Source of the DNA: a virus | Direction: 5' to 3' (one strand) | DNA length: 48,580 nucleotides | Virus record (IMG/VR): IMGVR_UViG_3300036859_000170 | Span: 1-48,580 of that record | Shown: piece by piece, positions 38,812 to 46,335 of the stretch | Position numbering within the stretch: position 1 is the stretch's first letter | Layout: each line of letters opens with the position of its first letter | Program-made: the position numbers and the translations under genes | The notes under the pieces: generated by a model | The model's database searches: none | Seen by the model: only the letters and a program-made list of their open reading frames with translations | Told to the model about the DNA's origin: nothing

Positions 38812-39344
38812 GATCCCCTCGATCGCTTCGCACGAAGCTCCTCCAGCGACGGAAGCTTATCCACGACTTTTGGTTCTCGCGTCGCCTCGATCTCCCTCGC
38901 CTCCGCTGCGAGTCGCTTCGCTGCTTCTTCCACATTCGACGTGACACGTGCCACTCTAGCCGTTACCTCCTCTTCTTCGTACTTTCGTTTTCGCTCTTTG
39001 TCTTCCTTCTCCTTCTTCCCCCACGCAGCAACGAACTCCGTATTCGTCTTCACGCTTGCCAATCGTGTTCTCCGTGGTGGAATGTCTTCAGCGTATCCGT
39101 ACGCATCCGCTTCCCTAAGTTCTCCTGCCTGTTCCGCTGCCCGATCAACGCGTAGTGTCCTTCTCCTCTCCTCCCTCTTAATCCCTGTATATACCGTCGC
39201 TGGACTGACTCCCATCCGCTCCGCAATCTGAAACCCGCTCAGCCCGTCTTCGTAGTACATCTTCCAGTACGTCTCTTGTCTCTCCGCCGGCTTATATAAC
39301 CACTCCATTGGGTCTCTCGTCGACAGTCTTCGTCGTCGTGTCAT
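38808..39344 (-). CDS. Helix-turn-helix protein, candidate regulator
   Basis: 178 residues with a GGAGAGAAG site. Residues about 32-58 form an HTH: DGLSGFQIAERMGVSPATVY. A long charged coiled coil follows (KEKEDKERKRKYEEEEVTAR, EEAAKRLAAEAREIEATREP). The basic N-terminus (TRRRRLST) suggests DNA binding. Own promoter (P2) and position next to the divergent control region make it the best candidate in this genome for a transcription regulator, for instance of the dispersed palindromes. Alternative: a terminase-small-subunit-like or recombination accessory protein. Confidence 0.7.
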   Translation of the reverse strand: MTRRRRLSTRDPMEWLYKPAERQETYWKMYYEDGLSGFQIAERMGVSPATVYTGIKREERRRTLRVDRAAEQAGELREADAYGYAEDIPPRRTRLASVKTNTEFVAAWGKKEKEDKERKRKYEEEEVTARVARVTSNVEEAAKRLAAEAREIEATREPKVVDKLPSLEELRAKRSRGS

Positions 39345-39371
39345 CTTCTCTCCATATTTATGGCCTGACCT

Positions 39372-39400
39372 AATATAACATATCTCTGTCCCCTTCGCAA
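39372..39400 (-). promoter_or_regulatory. Early promoter P2
   Basis: On the minus strand TTGCGA (39400-39395), 17 bases ending TGT, then TATATT (39377-39372), with the extended TGn. The predicted start is ~20 bases before the HTH gene. Confidence 0.65.
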
Positions 39401-39678
39401 ATCATCCATTAGATAGTCCGCTAGTCCTCTAGGCAGCTCTCATATACCGTCCCCATACCCTGTCGTCTTGCGTCTTGTGTTGTTCCTTGTTCGTTGTGGG
39501 TTGTTTTTTACTAGAGATTTTTTTTTTGAGTAACAACAACAAAGGAAACGACTCGAAGAGAACAACTTCAACTTTCCAGGGTACGGGGACTCCCCCTAAG
39601 AGGCGACTGACTCACTATGCGACTATCGGAGATGATTTCAACTGAACGACCGCCGGAGATGATCCGCCTCATGAGCAC
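39401..39678. other. Non-coding region with imperfect inverted repeat around T-tracts
   Basis: No convincing gene on either strand. The plus strand reads GTTCCTTGTTCGTTG, then T6 and T10 tracts, then a CAACAACAAAGGAAAC-like arm, i.e. an imperfect inverted repeat (39483-39551) around an AT-rich centre. A GGGGACTCCCC hairpin (39583-39594) and two CGGAGATGAT direct repeats (39627 and 39653) follow. It could be an origin-like or RNA-structured region; nothing proves either. Confidence 0.45.
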
Positions 39679-39709
39679 AAAAAAAGGGGCGACCGTGGAG
39701 ATCGTCCCC
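39679..39709 (-). terminator. Rho-independent terminator
   Basis: On the minus strand a GGGGaCGA/TCGCCCC stem (one bulged A, loop about nine bases) is followed by seven T's. It lies 33 bases after the stop of the 39743-40225 gene and would end transcripts from promoter P1, leaving the HTH gene to its own promoter. Confidence 0.85.
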
Positions 39710-39742
39710 TGATGACGTGGTTCCGATGGGATGTCGTACGAC

Positions 39743-40225
39743 CTACAGACCGAGCCCCTTCACATACGCCGCTGCGAGACCCTGCGCGACCTCGACTGGG
39801 ACACCAACGTCCACGTACCCAGCGATGACGGCCGCTCCGATGGCGACGGAGTCACGATCTCCTACCCATCGAGTACCGTCCGGCAGCACGATTGACGGTG
39901 CCTGCCGCCCGTTCGCCCGGGCGCCCAACAGGCTGTCGATGCACGCGCGTTCGAGTTCGGCGTTCGTCACCTTCCGGTTCTTGACGATCATCTCCCGGAC
40001 GACACCCTCGCACTTCACGTCCCACGAGGTGTTGTTGACCCCGAACATAATGGCGGAGTCTCCGAACGCCTCACGGGCTAGGTCGATCTCCATGATGTGC
40101 AACCGCGGGGCGTTGTCGCGGAGTTGGACCTTATCCGAGCCCTTGCCCTTCGAGATCGGCTCGTAGACGAACTCCACCCCGCACGCGTCCAGGTTGGCGT
40201 GGATGTGTTCTGCGTTGTGCGACAT
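39743..40225 (-). CDS. First early gene product, paralogue of the one at 34864
   Basis: 160 residues from ATG 40225 behind GGAGGGAAC; an upstream in-frame extension lacks a ribosome site. Alpha/beta sequence with EIDLAREAFGDSAIMFGVNN and VREMIVKNRKVTNAELERAC shared with the 34864 protein. It stands alone between a strong promoter (P1) and a terminator, so it should be the earliest and most abundant early product. Function unknown; takeover or anti-defence roles are possible from position only. Confidence 0.75.
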   Translation of the reverse strand: MSHNAEHIHANLDACGVEFVYEPISKGKGSDKVQLRDNAPRLHIMEIDLAREAFGDSAIMFGVNNTSWDVKCEGVVREMIVKNRKVTNAELERACIDSLLGARANGRQAPSIVLPDGTRWVGDRDSVAIGAAVIAGYVDVGVPVEVAQGLAAAYVKGLGL

Positions 40226-40480
40226 GTTCCCTCCGATGTGATGTTGAACGATGTTGACACGACTCCGTCCCCATCCCATCGGAACCCTAGTCCACCCTCG
40301 ATCGTGGGGCGCCCGTGCCCGATATCGAGGTGTATGAGAATGAGCATCCCCAATATACCACCCGCCAGGGTCGATGTCAACATGCCATGCTCCACACCCC
40401 CGAACCAGCCGCGACATGCCACGAAGGTTGACTCTCACCAACTCGCCATCCTAAAACGATCCAAGTGTCGACAGCGCTGG
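40226..40480. promoter_or_regulatory. Divergent early/late control region
   Basis: About 255 non-coding bases between the first early gene (minus) and the terminase genes (plus). It holds P1 on the minus strand and a weaker plus-strand candidate TTGACT (40428-40433), 18 bases, TAAAAC (40452-40457). A 120-base untranslated leader precedes the early gene. Confidence 0.7.
40352..40380 (-). promoter_or_regulatory. Early sigma-70 promoter P1
   Basis: On the minus strand TTGACA (40380-40375), 17 bases ending TGG, then TATATT (40357-40352): a perfect -35, a 5-of-6 -10 and an extended -10 TG. It drives the first early gene. Confidence 0.85.
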
Positions 40481-40500
40481 CTTATTCACAAATGAATAAG
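40481..40500 (+). repeat. Dispersed 20-bp palindromic element, copy 7 (perfect arms)
   Basis: CTTATTCACAAATGAATAAG with perfect 8-bp arms and the DnaA box TTATTCACA. It lies 12 bases upstream of the -35 of promoter P5, centred about 57 bases before its predicted start, a position suited to an activator or operator. Confidence 0.85.
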
Positions 40501-40512
40501 GGATTGGAAGCA

Positions 40513-40541
40513 TTGACAAGGAAAGGAGAAGTTGTTATTAT
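40513..40541 (+). promoter_or_regulatory. Late promoter P5 before the terminase genes
   Basis: TTGACA (40513-40518), 17 bases ending TGT, then TATTAT (40536-40541). Perfect -35, 5-of-6 -10, extended -10. The spacer also contains AGGAGA, the ribosome site of the ATG at 40540, so promoter and ribosome site occupy the same DNA. Confidence 0.75.
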
Positions 40542-41095
40542 GGCCCATGATTGGGATGAGGTGTCGATCTTCAACGACGATCAGCTACGCACGCCAGCTA
40601 GAATACAGGCGTACGCGGAAGCCGAGCCCACGTCTGCGGATGGCAACGAGACTGTACGCAGCAGGAGCAGGGACGAAACGTGCGATAGCGCAGGCAGTAG
40701 GGATTCATCCGCAGACGTTATACTTCCAGACTATGCCATCTACCCAGAATCCACACATCAAGGCCATCATGGACAGCGTGGACTCGCAGATTCGTGAGAA
40801 GGTTGTGGACGTGAGCGTGCTCATAGAACGACTGTCTGAGCGTGCGATTGGGAAGCTCGGATCGCTGATGATGGCAGCACAAAGTGAAGTAGTACAGTTC
40901 CAAGCAGCGCGAGACTTAGCTGATCGTGGACTGCGGACTGCGAAGATTCAGCGACACCAAGTCGAAACGCTCACGCTCAACGGACGCGATGCGAAGGAGA
41001 TCGCCGATGCGATCGTGGCGGCAGCGAAGCTACGTGCACAGGCTGCGGAACATGGGGATCTTGTGTTGACGGAGGGCGACAATGGTCGACCCTGA
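40540..41095 (+). CDS. terS: Terminase small subunit, probably read with a +1 shift
   Basis: Two frames join to make one natural protein. The first starts at ATG 40540 (MAHDWDEVSIFNDDQLRTPA, then RIQAYAEAE); the second, one base ahead, continues MATRLYAAGAGTKRAIAQAV and GIHPQTLY, an HTH of the kind found in TerS, followed by a helical oligomerisation region. The join fits a CCC codon at 40627 followed by A. Either a programmed +1 shift or a sequencing error is possible. A start inside the second frame (40556 or 40640) is the alternative. It would recognise the packaging site and recruit the large subunit at 41498. Confidence 0.6.
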
Positions 41096-41315
41096 CGCGA
41101 CTCCGACGCCGTCGATTGGACGTATTGTGCATCATAGGGGAATCAGCTCCAACGGTACGAACGTCCATTCAGCGATCATCACACGAGTCTGGTCAAAGAC
41201 GTGTGTCAACGTCTTGGTATTCCCCGATGGTGGAGACCCTTCGCCGCAGTTTAGTCAGGAGTTAGTCGACCCTGACATGGATGTCTTAGGTTGGTTCTGG
41301 CCTACGAGGGTCTAA
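41082..41315 (+). CDS. Small conserved-type phage protein
   Basis: 77 residues: PTPSIGRIVHHRGISSNGTN, then VHSAIITRVWSKTCVNVLVF, ending DMDVLGWFWPTRV. The pattern GRIVHY...AIITRVWS...VNLxVF...WxWP is widespread in tailed phages; function unknown. It overlaps terS by 14 bases and the next gene by TAATG. Confidence 0.75.
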   Translation: MVDPDATPTPSIGRIVHHRGISSNGTNVHSAIITRVWSKTCVNVLVFPDGGDPSPQFSQELVDPDMDVLGWFWPTRV

Positions 41316-41482
41316 TGCCCTGGCGCGTGACGAAGGTCGGTTCGCAGTACGTTGTGGTGAAGAAGGGAACTGGTGCCCCTGTTCCGGGCGGTTCTCATGG
41401 AAGCCGCAAGGACGCCGTGAAACACATGCAAGCACTATACGTCAACGTTTCGGATGCGAAGCGTCATCCAAAGGGCCATTAG
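41315..41482 (+). CDS. Small conserved-type phage protein
   Basis: 55 residues, MPWRVTKVGSQYVVVKKGTG then GSRKDAVKHMQALYVNVSDA. The start ATG overlaps the upstream stop. The 'MPWR-(hydrophobic)-K ... A-x-x-H/Q-M-x-A-L-Y-A/V-N' form is a recurrent small phage protein of unknown role. Confidence 0.75.
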   Translation: MPWRVTKVGSQYVVVKKGTGAPVPGGSHGSRKDAVKHMQALYVNVSDAKRHPKGH

Positions 41483-41497
41483 GCCCTGTTGACCCCT

Positions 41498-43159
41498 ATG
41501 GCAACTGACTTACCTCTCCTCGATGATACAGTGACTCAGCTGCCGTCGGACGATCTCCACAACATGGCTGAGCTGGGACGGTCGTCGCTGTATTTCCTTG
41601 CGAAAGCGATCCTTCGTTATCGTGACATGACGGATCGCTTCCACGGGCGCTGTGCGGAGTGGTACGATCGCTGCAGGACGCAATTCAAACAGATTCTGTG
41701 GCCGCGGGACCACTACAAGACTTCCCTCATCACAATAGCAGGGACCGTACAGCGCGTCGTCCGTGACGTGAACAGGACTAGCCTGATCTGCAACGAGTCC
41801 GCAACGAACAGCGAGCTGATGCTCCGTGCGATACGGCTGCACGCAGAATCGAATCGAGTCTTCCGTGCAGTCTATTCCGACATCATTCCGCGTGACATCA
41901 AGCGTGTCCGATGGAATGACCAGATGCTCGATTTCGAGCGCTCGTTGATCAGTCCATCCCCCACGATCGACACCATCGGAATGACTGGCGCGGTAGTGTC
42001 ACGTCACTATCATCACATCACTTTCGACGACCCTGTGGGGGAGGAAGCTGCGGCATCCCAGAAAGTCATGGACGACACGATTCGACGGATGTCAGGACTC
42101 ACAGCATTGCTTGTGAAGCCTGAAGTCGATACGGTCGACTACGTGGGGACCCCCTGGCTGATGCACGATACGGTCAGCTGGTTCGCTCGGACATTCGAGT
42201 CACGTCTAGCTAAGCTCATCATTCCGGTCATGGTAGACGGGGAGATCGTATTCCCTGAGCTCATCACACCGGAAATGCTCGCAATCAAACGAAAGGCGCT
42301 AGGAGAGTATAGGTTTTCGTGTTGGTACCTCCTAAAGCCTCGTGACTCCGAGAAACAAAACTTAAACGTTCAAGATATCCGCTTCTGGGACTGGTCTGAC
42401 GCTTCCGAGTCCGCAATCAATCTCCTAAACCCCTCCGGAGAGGTCATAGATGTCTGGTCGACTTCGCAGCTTGACATCACCACTACAGTCGATCTTGCAG
42501 CAGCGGAGAAAGCTTCTTCAGACCGTAACGCAATCGTCACGGTCGGAGTTAGTCCGAAAGGTCAGGCCATTGTCCTCGATACGTTCGTTAAGCTCTGTAC
42601 GCCGATCGAGGTGATTGACCACCTATTCTGGCTAGCGAAGCGATACACTCCACGTTCGTTTGGGATCGAAGACGTGGCGTACCAAAAAGCGTTGAAGTAT
42701 TTCGTCCGTCAGCGTGCTATCGACGAGGAGATGTGGCTCCACGTCGTCCCGGTGCGCCCCCCTGCGAAGGCTAAGTCGCACATCCGTGGGCTGCAGCCTA
42801 TCATGGCAACGGGGCGACTCTACGTCCATCCTACACAGCACGTGCTCCGTAACGAGCTCGCTGAGTTCCCCCTCGGTGAACACGACGACGCAGCGGACGC
42901 TCTCGCGCTGCAGCTACAGCTGATGTCCGGTATGGTAGGTGAGGACGCTATCAAGCGTTCTATGGATCGAATCGAAGAGGTTGTCAAGAACCTCCTTAGG
43001 CCTCGTCAGGCTACACGAAGCGAGCAGATCGAGGCCGGGATCGGTCCGTTGTGGTCTTCTCCACTTCCCGAGGGTTCCGTTGACGATCTCGACGACTGGT
43101 CCCGTGAGCGCTTCCTGAACTGGGACGAGACTGTAATCGAGGAACGCCGTGTCGCGTAA
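41498..43159 (+). CDS. terL: Terminase large subunit
   Basis: 553 residues from ATG 41498; a TTG at 41489 would add three. ATPase: adenine-binding side WPRDHYKTS (68-76) serves as the Walker A-like loop, and HHITFDDPV (172-180) as Walker B. Nuclease: TTVDLAAAEKASSDRNAIVT (first Asp), FGIEDVAYQKALKYF (Glu) and GEHDDAADALA (C-terminal Asp) form an RNase H-like metal site. It packages DNA through the portal encoded at 43328. Typical size for headful-type podovirus terminases. Confidence 0.92.
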   Translation: MATDLPLLDDTVTQLPSDDLHNMAELGRSSLYFLAKAILRYRDMTDRFHGRCAEWYDRCRTQFKQILWPRDHYKTSLITIAGTVQRVVRDVNRTSLICNESATNSELMLRAIRLHAESNRVFRAVYSDIIPRDIKRVRWNDQMLDFERSLISPSPTIDTIGMTGAVVSRHYHHITFDDPVGEEAAASQKVMDDTIRRMSGLTALLVKPEVDTVDYVGTPWLMHDTVSWFARTFESRLAKLIIPVMVDGEIVFPELITPEMLAIKRKALGEYRFSCWYLLKPRDSEKQNLNVQDIRFWDWSDASESAINLLNPSGEVIDVWSTSQLDITTTVDLAAAEKASSDRNAIVTVGVSPKGQAIVLDTFVKLCTPIEVIDHLFWLAKRYTPRSFGIEDVAYQKALKYFVRQRAIDEEMWLHVVPVRPPAKAKSHIRGLQPIMATGRLYVHPTQHVLRNELAEFPLGEHDDAADALALQLQLMSGMVGEDAIKRSMDRIEEVVKNLLRPRQATRSEQIEAGIGPLWSSPLPEGSVDDLDDWSRERFLNWDETVIEERRVA

Positions 43160-43331
43160 CGTCGTTGCCGCGATGCGCCGACTGAAGGACGTAGTCGATG
43201 AGCAAACTGCAGACGAAGGTCTGTGGTTCAAGGCCGAGACTGCTCCAGAAGCGTACCTCCAGCGGGCGCTTCGGAAACTTCATACGCACATAGAAGCCGA
43301 GTTCGACGCTGCCGTGCAGGAACGTGTATGA
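43149..43331 (+). CDS. Small helical protein between terminase and portal
   Basis: 60 residues, GTG start, overlapping the terL end and coupled to the portal start by ATGA. NVVAAMRRLKDVVDEQTADE and LQRALRKLHTHIEAEFDAAV form two amphipathic helices. Similar small proteins occupy this place in many podoviruses; function unknown. Confidence 0.75.
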   Translation: MSRNVVAAMRRLKDVVDEQTADEGLWFKAETAPEAYLQRALRKLHTHIEAEFDAAVQERV

Positions 43332-45394
43332 CGTATCCTGGCGACGTTAAGTTTCACGAGCAAGCTGCTCCAGTTTCGCAGGAGTTCAACGTAGAGCAGG
43401 GTGACCTCCTTCCGCCACAGGCAGAGTTCCTCGACGACAACCCCTATCCTGCGCCAATCCTGAAGGGGATCAGGACAGAACGTCTCGAGGCCTTCAAACA
43501 GTGGATCGAGGGCTGGTTGACTGAACTTGACGAATCAATCCAACGGAAGCGTGATCAGTGGGCTGACGAGGAGCGAGCGTACCGTGCTGCTTCTGAAGGT
43601 CCTATGACCGAACCCTTCGTTGGTGCCTGTGGTGATGTGATTCCAGCTATAGCAATGGCTGTCGATCCTGTTCACGCCCGACTCGACACGGGAATCTTTA
43701 AGGCCGATCCAGTCATCAAACTGAAGGCTCTTCGGAAAGACCTGCTCGACACAATCCCTGGCATGGAGCGGTTCATTCAGTTCTATCAGAAGCACAAGTT
43801 GAATCTCCGCTCTATCGTGTCACCTCGACTTATGGAGTCATGTAAGCATGGCACGATGGTGCTGTGTACGGAGTACGACCACACGAAGTATGACATCATG
43901 ACGTACGACGAGCGGTGGAACCCTGTGAAGCGCGAAGTCACTACATTCAAGGGCCCACGAGTCTACGCCGTAGCATTGAGCGACTTCCTCTTCCCACCAC
44001 ACTATCAACACCTCCAAGACTGTCCTGTTGTCTTCGAGCGTGTCCGTACGACCCTAGACACGCTCCGGATCATGGAGGCGTCAAGTAAGATCGAGAACGT
44101 CGATGCACTCGTTGGTCAGGGACACGACCAGCGAACGACTACGGAAATCGAGACGGAACGCTCCACAGGTCACGAGGAGCACCGTATCGACCCAAACAAG
44201 GTCGTCGTCTACAAAGGTTGGTGTGACTACGACCTGAACGGTGACGAACTTCCAGAGCGTATCGCACTCCTGTATCACTGGGACACTCGTACCCTGTTGA
44301 TGCTCCGCTACAACTGGTACTTCCACCAACGGAAGCCCTACACAGTCATCCCATACATTGCCGTGACTGACTCCCTGTACGGTTTCGGTCTCGGTGAGAT
44401 GATCAAACCCCTCCAGGATATGTTGACGCAGTTTCACCGTCACGCAATGAATAATGCGTACCTTGTGAACTGCCGTATGTTCATCTCGTCGAAAGATTCC
44501 GGAGTCGAGCAGAAGCCTCGCCTCTTCTCCGGGCGAGTCTTCAAAGTCAACGATCCGACGAAGGATTTCATCCCGTTCTCGATGGCTGATGTCTATCCAT
44601 CGACGTTGACGGAACGACAGAATCTATTCGGTCTGATTGAGAAGCGAACTGGCATCAGCGACTACTTGACTGGTCGGGAGTCCCCGATCGTCGGCTCGCG
44701 TGCGACGGCTACATCCACCGTTGCACTGATTCAGGAAGGTACGAAACGTGTCGAGGAGGTCCTCGAGAACATCCGCGTTGGCATCGCTGAGGTTATCGAG
44801 AACTGCGTCTACATCTGGATCCAGTATGGCCTCGGCGAGATCGACGACCTCGTCTTCGGCGACGACGAAACTGCTCAACAGGTCCGGAAGTTCTTCTCAT
44901 CCGTCAACCAATCCAACGTCAACGGTTCCATCGCTATCGACCTCGCTGCTACCGATGCGATGAACAACAGGCAGATTCAGCAGCAGATCGCCCTCGCAAT
45001 CATCAATGTGATGATGCAGTACTACACGAAGCTCGTTGAAGCTGGCCAACTCGCGATGCAGGCCGCACAACAGATGCCTGACCTCGCGGAGCTGATTAAG
45101 GCGACGATGCACGCTTCGCGTGAACTGTTTAAGGACCTGTTGACGAAGTACGACATCCCAAACCCAGAAGACTACCTCCCTGCACTGGAGGACTTCCTTG
45201 CCCAACCTACCGCAGGACAAGGAGTCACGGGACTCCCTAGCGGAGGACCTGGCGGACCTGGAGGGGCTCCTGTCGTGGCAGGTCCTGCAGCAGCGCCTCC
45301 AGGAGTGGTTGGAAATGGAGGAACGCCTCCTTCTCGACTCCCAGGATTTAACTTTGGTCTTCCGGTCCCAGGGGGCGGTGCGAATGTTACGTAA
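43328..45394 (+). CDS. Portal protein
   Basis: 688 residues. I chose ATG 43328 because it overlaps the stop before it. Helical N-terminal wing region, then YTVIPYIAVTDSLYGFGLGE with MIKPLQDMLTQFHRHAMNNA, and GISDYLTGRESPIVGSRATA with TSTVALIQEGTKRVEEVLEN, the characteristic stem/clip helices of podovirus portals. The last ~60 residues are a Gly/Pro-rich tail. The DNA of the tail (45198-45394) also encodes part of the next gene in another frame. It forms the dodecameric DNA entry ring. Confidence 0.9.
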   Translation: MTYPGDVKFHEQAAPVSQEFNVEQGDLLPPQAEFLDDNPYPAPILKGIRTERLEAFKQWIEGWLTELDESIQRKRDQWADEERAYRAASEGPMTEPFVGACGDVIPAIAMAVDPVHARLDTGIFKADPVIKLKALRKDLLDTIPGMERFIQFYQKHKLNLRSIVSPRLMESCKHGTMVLCTEYDHTKYDIMTYDERWNPVKREVTTFKGPRVYAVALSDFLFPPHYQHLQDCPVVFERVRTTLDTLRIMEASSKIENVDALVGQGHDQRTTTEIETERSTGHEEHRIDPNKVVVYKGWCDYDLNGDELPERIALLYHWDTRTLLMLRYNWYFHQRKPYTVIPYIAVTDSLYGFGLGEMIKPLQDMLTQFHRHAMNNAYLVNCRMFISSKDSGVEQKPRLFSGRVFKVNDPTKDFIPFSMADVYPSTLTERQNLFGLIEKRTGISDYLTGRESPIVGSRATATSTVALIQEGTKRVEEVLENIRVGIAEVIENCVYIWIQYGLGEIDDLVFGDDETAQQVRKFFSSVNQSNVNGSIAIDLAATDAMNNRQIQQQIALAIINVMMQYYTKLVEAGQLAMQAAQQMPDLAELIKATMHASRELFKDLLTKYDIPNPEDYLPALEDFLAQPTAGQGVTGLPSGGPGGPGGAPVVAGPAAAPPGVVGNGGTPPSRLPGFNFGLPVPGGGANVT

Positions 45395-45464
45395 GGTTCT
45401 TCGTGCGCGAAGCGATTTGCGTACAGAGCTACTAAATACACCTGGAGAGACTCCCAATGTCTGA
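45198..45464 (+). CDS. Overprinted small helical protein
   Basis: 88 residues from TTG 45198, six bases after GGAGG. DSLAEDLADLEGLLSWQVLQ, then ERLLLDSQDLTLVFRSQGAV and RMLRKVLRARSDL: a clean amphipathic helical protein. Its first 197 bases lie inside the portal gene in another frame, and its stop overlaps the scaffold start, so it fills the gap between the two. In the portal frame the same DNA is low-complexity Gly/Pro. Possibly a head-assembly accessory; function unknown. Confidence 0.7.
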   Translation: MPNLPQDKESRDSLAEDLADLEGLLSWQVLQQRLQEWLEMEERLLLDSQDLTLVFRSQGAVRMLRKVLRARSDLRTELLNTPGETPNV

Positions 45465-46332
45465 CGAGCGGCCAGAAGAGATCGTGATCGAAGGCGCAAA
45501 CGACCCAGGACCGACTGCGGAAGAACTCCTCGGCTTCGGTCGTGTGGACATCGACGCGCTGGAAAGTCCACCTAAGGAGGAGTCGACTCCTCCCACGAAG
45601 GTCGATCCGAAGACTGTCAAGCTCGACGGGGATGACTTCCCAGAGGAGTTCAGGGGAAAGTCCCTCGCTGACGTACTTGAGCACACTCGTCGGCTCGAGT
45701 CTGCGCTCCGTATCAGCGAACAGGGCCGTGTCGCGGCACAGCATCAACCTCCACCGGCCGCGTCAGCCCCTGTACCAGTCGCTGACGAACCTGATCTGAA
45801 CCGTGAAGAGCTCGCACAGCTCCTTCAGACCGACGCCGTAGCTGGTGTTCAGGCGCTGATTGACCGTGCGATGACACGTGCAGAGAAGCATCTCGAACGT
45901 CGTCTCGGTGGGATCACTGCAGGTGCAGCCTCTACAGCTGAGGCACATGCGCGTCAGCTGTATCCAATGGAGTTCGAGCTGTTCGGTTCGCAGATCAAGC
46001 GCTTCGTGGAGTTGATGCCCGACAAGTCCCCCCTGTCGTCCGTTGATGGCTGGGACAACGCTATCGCGTACATTCGAGGCCTCCGAGGTAACATCGAGCA
46101 GTACATGGAGGCCGTCTCGAAGAAGAATGGAAAAGATACAACGATCCCTCCTGGTCCGACACGTGAGGCTGCCGTGGCTGGTCCAGTCCTTCGTAGTCAA
46201 CGTGCCCCAGTCGGCGGCCCCTCCGCTCGCATCACCGATCCGACTGAGCGCGAAGTCATGATCGAACTCAACTTCAATCCCGACGATCCGAAGTCTGTTC
46301 GGGAGTGGAACTACTGGAAAGGACAGAAGTAA
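45457..46332 (+). CDS. Scaffold protein candidate
   Basis: 291 residues, acidic N-terminus (EEIVIEGANDPGPTAEELLG), helical middle with Gln/Ala/Glu (FRGKSLADVLEHTRRLESAL, AEKHLERRLGG), and a mixed-charge C-terminus (VREWNYWKGQK). This acidic-helical composition between portal and capsid genes is typical of phage scaffolding proteins that guide procapsid assembly and then leave or are cleaved. Confidence 0.75.
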   Translation: MSDERPEEIVIEGANDPGPTAEELLGFGRVDIDALESPPKEESTPPTKVDPKTVKLDGDDFPEEFRGKSLADVLEHTRRLESALRISEQGRVAAQHQPPPAASAPVPVADEPDLNREELAQLLQTDAVAGVQALIDRAMTRAEKHLERRLGGITAGAASTAEAHARQLYPMEFELFGSQIKRFVELMPDKSPLSSVDGWDNAIAYIRGLRGNIEQYMEAVSKKNGKDTTIPPGPTREAAVAGPVLRSQRAPVGGPSARITDPTEREVMIELNFNPDDPKSVREWNYWKGQK

Positions 46333-46335
46333 CCC

